Shown piece by piece: positions 16,194 through 22,866 of a stretch of DNA of 24,810 nt. Each line of letters starts with the position of its first letter. Within the stretch, counting starts at the first letter, position 1. The notes beneath the pieces are model-generated. The model made no database searches. It was given only the letters and a program-made list of their open reading frames with translations, and was not told the DNA's origin. Where the stretch lies: contig JAAYJJ010000032.1 in the NCBI GenBank assembly GCA_012522985.1, positions 1 to 24,810 on the forward strand, in the 5' to 3' direction. The position numbers and the translations under genes were made by a program. Origin of the DNA: Aliarcobacter butzleri (GTDB taxonomy: Bacteria; Campylobacterota; Campylobacteria; Campylobacterales; Arcobacteraceae).

Positions 16194-17270
16194 ATGAAAA
16201 GAAGAGATTTTATAAAAACTAGTGCTTTAACAACAGTTGGAGCTATAAGTGTACCAAATATTTTAACAGCTTCACAAAAGGCAAAATATAGTTGGAAAAT
16301 AGCCCTTACTTGGCCACAAAATATGGGTATTTTTGTAGATAGTGCAGTTAATTTTGCAAAAAATGTTGAAGTTATGAGTGGTGGTACTATAACTATTAGA
16401 GTTGATGCAGCAGAAAAACACAAGGCTCCTCTTAATATATTTGATTTAGTTCGTGGTGGACAGTATGAGATGGGGCATAGTGCAAGTTATTATTGGAAAG
16501 GCAAAGAGAGTTCTACAGTATTTTTTACCTCTGTTCCTTTTGGTATGACAGCACAAGAACAAAATGCGTGGTTTTATTTTGGTGGTGGTATGGAGCTTAT
16601 GGATGAGGTTTATGCTAAACATGGACTATACTCTTTTAATGGTGGAAATACTACAAATCAAATGGGTGGATGGTTTAAAAAAGAGATTAAAAGTATAGAA
16701 GATCTAAAAGGGCTTAAGATGAGAATCCCTGGTTTTGCTGGAGAGGTTTTAGCTCGTGTGGGAGCTAGTCCAGTTAATATAGCCCCTGGAGAACTATATA
16801 CAGCTCTAGAGCGAGGTACTATAGATGCTTTGGAGTGGGTTGGACCAGCACTTGATATAAAAATGGGATTTCAAAAGATAGCACCATATTATTATACAGG
16901 ATGGCATGAACCAGCTAGTGAGATGCAGTTTTTGATCAATAGAAAGAAATTTGACTCATTACCAAATGAGTTAAAGGAGATTTTAAAATCAGCTATGTTA
17001 AACTCTTCTTTTATGATGTTAAATCAATCGCAACATGAAAATGCTATAGTTTGGGATAGTATGAAAAAAGAGTATCCAAATATAGAAATAAAAACTTTTC
17101 CAAAAGAGGTAATAGAAGCTATAAAAAAAGCTACACTAGAAGCTTATGAAGAAGAAAGTAGCAAAAATCCAATGTTTAAAAAAGTTTATAATAGCCAAAA
17201 AGAGTATATTTCAAAAGCAAGAGAGTGGACAAAAATCTCTGATTTAGCATATTTAAATAGTTTAGAGTAA
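16194..17270 (+). CDS. TRAP transporter substrate-binding protein, TakP-like, Tat-exported
   Basis: 358 residues. The N-terminus MKRRDFIK is a twin-arginine signal followed by a modest hydrophobic stretch, so it is exported folded; cleavage is near LTA-SQK. It closely resembles Rhodobacter sphaeroides TakP, which binds pyruvate and other 2-oxo acids together with a cation. Shared blocks include a YYWKGK-type segment, AWFYFGGG, GGNTTNQMGGWF, the RIPGF block with R177, LYTALERGTIDALEWVGP and a C-terminal NPMFKKVYNS. Likely ligand or cation residues by that comparison are Q156, R177, E214, W215 and perhaps Q246; these are inferred from memory of the family, not from an alignment. A 2-oxo acid or lactate is the best guess for substrate. 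The ribosome site is AAGGA at 16183-16187. Confidence 0.92.
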   Translation: MKRRDFIKTSALTTVGAISVPNILTASQKAKYSWKIALTWPQNMGIFVDSAVNFAKNVEVMSGGTITIRVDAAEKHKAPLNIFDLVRGGQYEMGHSASYYWKGKESSTVFFTSVPFGMTAQEQNAWFYFGGGMELMDEVYAKHGLYSFNGGNTTNQMGGWFKKEIKSIEDLKGLKMRIPGFAGEVLARVGASPVNIAPGELYTALERGTIDALEWVGPALDIKMGFQKIAPYYYTGWHEPASEMQFLINRKKFDSLPNELKEILKSAMLNSSFMMLNQSQHENAIVWDSMKKEYPNIEIKTFPKEVIEAIKKATLEAYEEESSKNPMFKKVYNSQKEYISKAREWTKISDLAYLNSLE

Positions 17271-17277
17271 TTAATAT

Positions 17278-17315
17278 AATCTTTAAAAGAGTAATAGTTT
17301 ATTCTTTTAAAGATT
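17278..17315 (+). terminator. Hairpin after the TRAP operon, probable terminator
   Basis: The arms 17278-17294 and 17299-17315 form a 17-bp stem with one G-U pair (17291 with 17302) around a 4-base loop (TAGT). It begins 8 bases after the binding-protein stop and lies upstream of the rho promoter. The trailing T tract is short (TTT) and the stem is AT-rich, so it may act as a 3'-end stabiliser or weak terminator. The remaining 17316-17410 is the rho promoter and leader. Confidence 0.55.
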
Positions 17316-17348
17316 TAAACCTTAAGGCATATATAATTAAAAAAAGAT

Positions 17349-17354
17349 TATAAT
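17349..17354 (+). promoter_or_regulatory. Promoter -10 of rho
   Basis: A consensus TATAAT sits in the 140-base gap between the TRAP operon and rho, preceded by AT-rich DNA with no clear -35. It would give a leader of about 50 bases, ending with the purine-rich ribosome site AAGAAGG at 17394-17400, about 10 bases before the ATG. It is placed downstream of the hairpin, consistent with a new transcription unit. Confidence 0.55.
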
Positions 17355-17410
17355 ACCATAATTTAATTTCTACAAGACTACTACAACTACAAGAAGAAGG
17401 TAAGATTTTT

Positions 17411-18769
17411 ATGCAGGATTCTACAAGTACAGAACAAAACAATATAGAGAGTGAAACTAACGAAAAAAAGAGGAATAACTCTAAGTCAAAAACAAGAACA
17501 CATGTCCCAGTTGAGGGCTTTACAATAGAACATCTTAGGACTCTTCCTTTAGAAGAGCTACTAAAGATAGCAGATGATTTGGATATAGAAAATCCAAGTG
17601 AACTTAAAAGGCAAGATTTGATGTTTTCTATACTCAAATCTCAAATAGATCAAGGTGGATATATACTATTTACTGGTATTTTAGAGATCAAAGATGGTGG
17701 ATTTGGCTTTTTAAGAGAGCTTGATGGAAACTTTAGTGATTCATCAAATGATTCTTATGTAAGTTCAACTCAAATAAGAAGATTTGCACTAAGAACTGGT
17801 GATATAGTAACAGGACAAGTACGTCCTCCAAATAAAGAACAAGAAAAATATCATGCACTTTTAAAAGTTGAAGCTATTAACTATCTTCCAGTTAATGAGT
17901 CAAGAAATAGACCACTATTTGATAATCTAACACCACTATATTCAACCAAAAAGTTTAACTTTGAATACAATCCTATGAAACTTACAGGAAGAGTATTAGA
18001 TATATTTACTCCTATGGGTAAAGGACAAAGAGGACTTATTGTAGCACCTCCTAGAAGTGGTAAAACAGAGCTTCTAAAAGAGTTAGCTCATGGTATTAGT
18101 GCAAATCATCCAGAGGTTGTTTTGATGGTACTTTTGATAGATGAAAGACCAGAAGAGGTTACTGATATGCAAAGATCAGTTAAAGGTGAAGTTTATAGTT
18201 CAACTTTTGACCTTCCAGCACACAACCATGTAAGAGTAGCTGAGCTTGTGATAGAAAAAGCAAAAAGAATGGTAGAAATGGGTAAAGATGTGGTTATTTT
18301 ACTTGATTCTATTACAAGACTTGCACGTGCATATAATACTGTAACTCCTAGTAGTGGTAAAGTTTTAAGTGGTGGTGTTGATGCAAATGCTCTACATAAA
18401 CCAAAAAGATTTTTTGGAGCAGCTAGAAATATAGAAGAGGGGGGTAGTTTAACTATCATCTCAACAGCACTTGTTGATACTGGAAGTAGAATGGATGAGG
18501 TTATATTTGAAGAGTTTAAAGGAACTGGTAACTCTGAAGTTGTATTAAGTAGAAATGCAGCTGATAGAAGAGTATATCCTGCACTTGATATTATCAAATC
18601 AGGAACAAGAAAAGAAGAGCTTTTACTCAAACCAGAACAGCTACAAAAAACTTGGATATTAAGAAATGCTATAGCATCTATGGATGAAGTAGAGGCATTG
18701 AAATTTTTATACTCTAAGCTACAAAAAACAAGAAATAATGAAGAGTTTTTCTTATCTATGAATGAGTAG
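17411..18769 (+). CDS. rho: Transcription termination factor Rho
   Basis: 452 residues. Hexameric RNA helicase that ends transcription at untranslated RNA. After a polar N-terminal extension of about 33 residues rich in Ser, Asn, Lys and Glu come the Rho N helical domain ([20 protein letters not shown]), the cold-shock RNA-binding domain (DGGFGFLR near 98-105) and the RecA-type ATPase. The P-loop is APPRSGKTE (about 212-220), Walker B is [16 protein letters not shown], the Q-loop is [10 protein letters not shown], and the R-loop region is EEGGSLTI. E. coli Rho is 419 residues, and the difference is mainly at the N-terminus. Rho genes are often autoregulated through their leader, but I see no specific attenuator in this one. 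murI follows after 9 bases. Confidence 0.98.
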   Translation: MQDSTSTEQNNIESETNEKKRNNSKSKTRTHVPVEGFTIEHLRTLPLEELLKIADDLDIENPSELKRQDLMFSILKSQIDQGGYILFTGILEIKDGGFGFLRELDGNFSDSSNDSYVSSTQIRRFALRTGDIVTGQVRPPNKEQEKYHALLKVEAINYLPVNESRNRPLFDNLTPLYSTKKFNFEYNPMKLTGRVLDIFTPMGKGQRGLIVAPPRSGKTELLKELAHGISANHPEVVLMVLLIDERPEEVTDMQRSVKGEVYSSTFDLPAHNHVRVAELVIEKAKRMVEMGKDVVILLDSITRLARAYNTVTPSSGKVLSGGVDANALHKPKRFFGAARNIEEGGSLTIISTALVDTGSRMDEVIFEEFKGTGNSEVVLSRNAADRRVYPALDIIKSGTRKEELLLKPEQLQKTWILRNAIASMDEVEALKFLYSKLQKTRNNEEFFLSMNE

Positions 18770-18778
18770 GAAAAGAGC

Positions 18779-19531
18779 TTGAAAGTAGGTGTATTTGATA
18801 GTGGTGTAGGAGGGCTTAGTGTTGTTAAGTCTTTGCTTAAACAAAAGCTTTTTGAAGAGATTATCTATTTTGGAGATACGGCTAGAGTTCCTTATGGAGT
18901 AAAAGATAAAAATACTATTATTAGATATGCTATAGAATCTTTGGAGTTTTTTAAAAACTTTGATATAGATATACTTATAATCGCTTGTAATACTGTAAGT
19001 GCATATGCCATGGAAGCACTAGAAGAAGAGGCGTCTATACCCGTTGTTGGAGTTATTAACCCTGGAGTAAAGGCTTTGATTAATAGTTTTAGCAATAAAG
19101 ATACAAAAATTTTAGTATTAGGAACAAAAGCTACAGTTAAATCTGGAAGTTATGAGACTGTACTTAAAAAAGAGGGATATAGAGATATTACATCTATAGC
19201 TACAGGACTTTTTGTTCCCTTAGTAGAAGAAGGTATTTTTGAAGGAGATGTTTTAGAAGCTACTATGAAGCACTATTTCAAAGATATCAAAAGTGCAGAT
19301 GCTATTATATTAGGATGTACTCATTTTCCCTTGATAGAAGAAAAAATAAGCTCTTATTTCAACGGAGCAAAGACTATACATAGCGGTGATGCCATAGTAG
19401 AGTACCTTCAAGCAAACTATAAATGTGATAAAAACTTTGATAAAACAGAAGTTAAGTTTTTTGCATCAGACAATCCAGATGGACTCAAAAAAGTAGCACA
19501 AGAGTGGTTAGGAGAGTTACTTGGTAAATAG
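18779..19531 (+). CDS. murI: Glutamate racemase
   Basis: 250 residues from a TTG start, the only in-frame start that includes the family N-terminus VGVFDSGVGGLSV. Converts L- to D-glutamate for peptidoglycan without a cofactor. The two catalytic cysteines are C70 in IIACNTVSAYA and C180 in ILGCTHFPLI, with H182 beside the second. D7 and S8 in FDSG and GDTARVPYG (32-40) complete the active site. The TTG is weakly served by AGGA at 18768-18771, overlapping the rho stop, so expression probably depends on coupling to rho. Its last 11 bases overlap dnaX. Confidence 0.97.
   Translation: MKVGVFDSGVGGLSVVKSLLKQKLFEEIIYFGDTARVPYGVKDKNTIIRYAIESLEFFKNFDIDILIIACNTVSAYAMEALEEEASIPVVGVINPGVKALINSFSNKDTKILVLGTKATVKSGSYETVLKKEGYRDITSIATGLFVPLVEEGIFEGDVLEATMKHYFKDIKSADAIILGCTHFPLIEEKISSYFNGAKTIHSGDAIVEYLQANYKCDKNFDKTEVKFFASDNPDGLKKVAQEWLGELLGK
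19510..19514 (+). promoter_or_regulatory. Ribosome binding site fixing the TTG start of dnaX
   Basis: AGGAG within the 3' end of murI lies 6 bases before the TTG at 19521. It supports this non-ATG start, since no ATG or GTG in that frame precedes the conserved LKYRPRRFEDLVGQ. Confidence 0.65.
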
Positions 19532-21239
19532 TAGTGATAAGGTATTAGCCCTAAAATATAGACCAAGAAGATTTGAAGATCTTGTAGGACAATCAAGTAT
19601 TTCACAAACTCTATCTTTGGCACTTGATATGAAAAGGCTTCCTCATGCTTATCTTTTTAGTGGACTTAGAGGAAGTGGTAAAACAAGTACTGCTAGGATT
19701 ATGGCAAAATCACTACTTTGTGATATAGGTCCTACTTCAAAACCATGTGAAAAATGTCAAAATTGCTTAAGTGCAAATAGCTCTAGGCATCTAGATATTA
19801 TAGAGATGGATGCAGCTAGCAACAGAGGTATAGAAGATATCAAAGAGCTAATAGAACATACCAAATATCAGCCAAGTTCAGCTAGATATAAAGTCTTTAT
19901 TATAGATGAGGTTCATATGCTTACAACCCAAGCATTTAATGCTCTTTTAAAAACACTAGAAGAGCCACCTGCGTTTGTAAAGTTTATTTTAGCAACAACA
20001 GATCCACTAAAACTACCTCCTACTATATTAAGTAGAACACAACATTTTAGGTTTAAAGCAATCGCCTTAAAAGATATTATTCACCATATAGAGCATATTT
20101 TACATCTAGAAAATATCCCTTATGAACAAAAAGCAGTTGAGCTTATAGCAAGAAGTGGACAAGGATCTTTAAGAGATACTCTTACTTTACTTGATCAAGC
20201 TATTATCTATTCAAAAGGAAATATCACATCTAGTAGTGTAACAGATCTATTAGGGCTTATAGATCCTTCTATGATGGATAAGATCTTTGATATGATACTA
20301 CATCAAAGAGCTGTTTTAGAGATAGTAGAACTTTTAGAAGAGTATGAGAGTGATTTGATTATAGATGAAATGGCGATTTTTCTAAAACAACAACTATTAA
20401 ATAAAAATATTTTATTTAATACTACTATAATAGATAGATTTTTTAGGATTTTAGGAGATAGTAAATATCTTCTTAGCGTAAATAGTGATAGTGAGTTTGT
20501 ATTGGTTTTAATGATATCTAAGATGATTGAAGCTACTAAACTTCAAAGTATAGACTCTATTATTCAAGAGCTAGAAAAAAAACATTGTGATATATTAAAT
20601 GTACAAGTTCCTTGTAACGTACCAAAACAACAAGAAACAAAAACTTCTAACCAAAACAATCAAGAAGAGATAGAGCAAACAGTAATAAAAGAGATACCTA
20701 AAACTATAGAACAAGAAGATGTAGGTACTATCAAATTTCAAAAAGTTACTAAAGCTTTATATGATAGAAGTTATGATCTAGGTGAGTGTTTTGAGAAGAA
20801 TTTTTTATTTAAAGAGTATGAAGAAGATAAAAATATCTTACATATTATAAGTATAGCTGATGGTGATTGCAAGCAGTTATTATGGAAACATTTTGCTTAT
20901 ATTAGAACTGTAGTAGAGGAGTTTTTTACTATTGGTGTAAAAATAGAGTTTCATAAACAAACTTTAGAAGAAGAGTCAAAAAAAAAAGAGCCTATAACTA
21001 GTACTAAAGAGATAGATAATACTACAACTCAAGCTCCAAGTTGCGAAAGTGATGAAGTCTCATCTATGGTAGAAGAGGAGACTTTTGGAAGTGGTTGTGT
21101 TGCTGATATGTCTGGTATAGATAATACAAATGTCTCTTCTAAAGAGATGCAATTAAATGAATTACTACAAACTCCTTTTGTTTCAAAGGCAAAAGAGCTT
21201 TTTGATCCCAAAAAGATTATAGTAAAAAGTAAGATTTGA
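19521..21239 (+). CDS. dnaX: DNA polymerase III subunit tau (gamma/tau)
   Basis: 572 residues. Clamp-loader ATPase of the replisome. Domain I-II features: LKYRPRRFEDLVGQ (11-24), Walker A GLRGSGKTST (48-57), zinc cysteines C67, C76, C79 and C82, Walker B with DEVHML (129-134), LLKTLEEPP (about 142-150) and the sensor segment ILSRTQHF (about 174-181), which has Thr where the motif usually has Cys. Domain III runs to about 350. A low-complexity Gln, Asn and Glu linker follows, then a compact region (about 395-475), a Ser/Thr/Glu-rich linker, and a short C-terminal block LLQTPFVSKAKELFD that probably binds the polymerase. The gene contains an A8 run (20575-20582) and an A10 run (20978-20987), candidate slippage sites for making a shorter gamma-like form. 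The start overlaps murI by 11 bases. Confidence 0.97.
   Translation: MVNSSDKVLALKYRPRRFEDLVGQSSISQTLSLALDMKRLPHAYLFSGLRGSGKTSTARIMAKSLLCDIGPTSKPCEKCQNCLSANSSRHLDIIEMDAASNRGIEDIKELIEHTKYQPSSARYKVFIIDEVHMLTTQAFNALLKTLEEPPAFVKFILATTDPLKLPPTILSRTQHFRFKAIALKDIIHHIEHILHLENIPYEQKAVELIARSGQGSLRDTLTLLDQAIIYSKGNITSSSVTDLLGLIDPSMMDKIFDMILHQRAVLEIVELLEEYESDLIIDEMAIFLKQQLLNKNILFNTTIIDRFFRILGDSKYLLSVNSDSEFVLVLMISKMIEATKLQSIDSIIQELEKKHCDILNVQVPCNVPKQQETKTSNQNNQEEIEQTVIKEIPKTIEQEDVGTIKFQKVTKALYDRSYDLGECFEKNFLFKEYEEDKNILHIISIADGDCKQLLWKHFAYIRTVVEEFFTIGVKIEFHKQTLEEESKKKEPITSTKEIDNTTTQAPSCESDEVSSMVEEETFGSGCVADMSGIDNTNVSSKEMQLNELLQTPFVSKAKELFDPKKIIVKSKI
20978..20987 (+). repeat. A10 homopolymer in dnaX, candidate slippage site
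   Basis: Ten A residues read as three Lys codons (487-489) preceded by the last base of a Ser codon. It is the longest homopolymer I found in a coding region of the window. Both alternative frames meet a stop within five codons: TAG at 20999-21001 in the -1 frame and TAA at 20995-20997 in the +1 frame. Confidence 0.8.
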
Positions 21240-21260
21240 TAGTACGATATATAAAATAAA

Positions 21261-22658
21261 CTATTTTGCTATAGTGATTTCACACGATGTACTATCATTT
21301 ATATATAAAAACTTTACATCTAATCCCATAAGAAAAATAGTACTATCTTCATTGGAAGACTCTATTTTTTTAATAGCTTGTTTTGAATACTTATCTATAT
21401 ATAAGATATCTAAACAGTACTGAAGATACTGTTTGATTAGGTTTTTATCTTTTGAACTTATAGTTATTTTATCTTCATCTAAGCTGATTTCAATATTTGA
21501 AGTGATATATATATGTGAAGATAAAAAAGCATTGTTATCTATAAAACTTCTATATCTTGTAGTGATTTTATTTATATCAAATTTTTTGTTATGGATTAAC
21601 TCTTTTAAAAAATAGTTTGACATATCCATAGAGTAGAGTCTTGATGTTTTATTTAATCTTTTATTAGCATCACTATCACCAGCAAGTGATGAGATAGCAA
21701 AAAAGTATCTAGCTTTTTCATAATCTTTTAAAAAATCACTATAATAAAGCCCTAGATTGTAGGTTATTTGAGCATTATATTGAAGATTTTTAGCCTTATA
21801 TAGCTCATATGCCTCAAGCCAAAGTTCTCCACCTTTTTGGGGATTGTTATATCCATTTACTACACCATTATAGTAGTAAGTTCCAAGTTGATGTGTGGCA
21901 CATATATCTTTTAGATTATATCCAAGCTCTAAGTTTAGATAAGCATTTTCAAAATCTCCTATCTCTTCATACGAAAGTGCTAAATTGCAGTTATAAAACT
22001 CTTTTTTTATTTTAGAAAGCTCTTTATACCAATAAATAGCACTATGAAAATCATTTAGTTTATAATATAAATCAGCAATTGCCTCATAAATAATAGATTT
22101 ATCAATCTCTTGAATATCATGAGAAATAGCCATTTTATAATACTCAATAGCTAGTTCTTGATTATATATAGCAAGATTTTTTGCAAGATAATAGTATCTA
22201 ACATCTTTGTTTTTTTCTTTACAATATAGCTTTTCTTCATCACTTAGATATTTATTAAAAAGCTCTTCAAAACTAGGCTCAATACTTTTTTCTTCTAAAA
22301 TAGAGTATATTTTATCAAACTCATTTTTTGCTTCATTATTCCATGATGGATTTGATTTATCCAAATCAATAATAGATTTTACATTATCAATTCTTTGCCT
22401 ATATTTAGGAAGTTCCTCTTTTGAGATATCTTGATTATTTATATCTTCTATTAAAGAGTTAAACTCTATAGTAATATACATAATTCTAGCAGTTTGTTCA
22501 TGTTCTGGTGGTTCTTGTAGCGAAAGATTAATATTTGAGTCAAATTGTTTATTTAGCTTATCTTCAGACTGTAAAAAATCCAAATATCTATCTATAGCAA
22601 TCACTCCAATAAGAAATAAAACAAAAAGAAAAAATCTTATTTTGTTGTTAGAAAGCAT
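21261..22658 (-). CDS. Membrane-anchored TPR/Sel1-like repeat protein of unknown function
   Basis: 465 residues, the only gene on the minus strand, convergent with dnaX (21 bases between stops) and divergent from metK. One hydrophobic segment (about 8-24) after a short basic start suggests an uncleaved anchor with the rest in the periplasm. Residues about 35-150 are polar and helical. From about 150 to 340 there are helix pairs of tetratricopeptide or Sel1 type, for example LADLYYKLNDFHSAIYWYK-like, LALSYEEIGDFENAYLNLE and LGLYYSDFLKDYEKARYFF units. The C-terminal 110 residues have no repeat that I recognise. Such repeats usually bind partner proteins. A weak AAGG (complement of 22671-22674) lies 13-14 bases before the ATG. 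I do not recognise an orthologue and propose no function. Confidence 0.8.
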   Translation of the reverse strand: MLSNNKIRFFLFVLFLIGVIAIDRYLDFLQSEDKLNKQFDSNINLSLQEPPEHEQTARIMYITIEFNSLIEDINNQDISKEELPKYRQRIDNVKSIIDLDKSNPSWNNEAKNEFDKIYSILEEKSIEPSFEELFNKYLSDEEKLYCKEKNKDVRYYYLAKNLAIYNQELAIEYYKMAISHDIQEIDKSIIYEAIADLYYKLNDFHSAIYWYKELSKIKKEFYNCNLALSYEEIGDFENAYLNLELGYNLKDICATHQLGTYYYNGVVNGYNNPQKGGELWLEAYELYKAKNLQYNAQITYNLGLYYSDFLKDYEKARYFFAISSLAGDSDANKRLNKTSRLYSMDMSNYFLKELIHNKKFDINKITTRYRSFIDNNAFLSSHIYITSNIEISLDEDKITISSKDKNLIKQYLQYCLDILYIDKYSKQAIKKIESSNEDSTIFLMGLDVKFLYINDSTSCEITIAK

Positions 22659-22690
22659 AAAAACACCACACCTTAGTAAAAATTTTTAAG

Positions 22691-22696
22691 ATTATC
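22691..22696 (-). promoter_or_regulatory. Candidate -10 for the minus-strand repeat protein
   Basis: The complement reads GATAAT, 32 bases before the ATG, in the 196-base divergent gap between this gene and metK. No -35 is clear. The gap also holds the metK promoter candidate and two copies of an 11-base word (ATTATCATAAA at 22691 and 22793); I see no RNA gene or riboswitch in it. Confidence 0.25.
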
Positions 22697-22791
22697 ATAA
22701 AAGTGGAATATTAACACTATTTCTCTTTATTTCTTCATAAGTGCTTGATAAAAAGAAAAACTTTAAGAATCATTTAGATATATTACACTTC

Positions 22792-22797
22792 TATTAT
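22792..22797 (+). promoter_or_regulatory. Candidate -10 for metK
   Basis: TATTAT matches the -10 consensus at five of six positions and lies 63 bases before the chosen metK ATG. A second possibility is TG plus T plus TAATAT at 22818-22826, which would give a leader of about 20 bases. No SAM-responsive riboswitch structure is apparent in the leader. Confidence 0.3.
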
Positions 22798-22839
22798 CAT
22801 AAATCTAAAATGATGTATGTTAATATTAAACTAAAAAGG

Positions 22840-22866
22840 ATGGAAAACAAATACATGGAAAACAAA
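22840..22866 (+). repeat. Tandem duplication of the metK start region
   Basis: ATGGAAAACAAA occurs at 22840-22851 and again at 22855-22866, in the same frame with a 15-base period, giving two possible starts, MENKY and MENKA. The upstream AAAAAGG ends directly against the first ATG, leaving no spacer for it. Confidence 0.7.

Noticed and set aside
21240..21268. AAAATA/TATTTT inverted repeat between the convergent dnaX and repeat-protein genes as a bidirectional terminator
   Set aside because: Only 6 A-T pairs with a 3-base loop; too weak to separate from chance in this AT-rich DNA.
22691..22701. A full Fur box in the divergent promoter region
   Set aside because: Only one half-site-like word is present at each location; the repeated GATAAT arrangement is missing.
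22741..22854. Upstream in-frame extension of metK from a GTG at 22741, or ATGs at 22810 and 22813
   Set aside because: The 38 extra residues have no counterpart in MetK proteins and lie in the divergent promoter region; the open frame there is chance.
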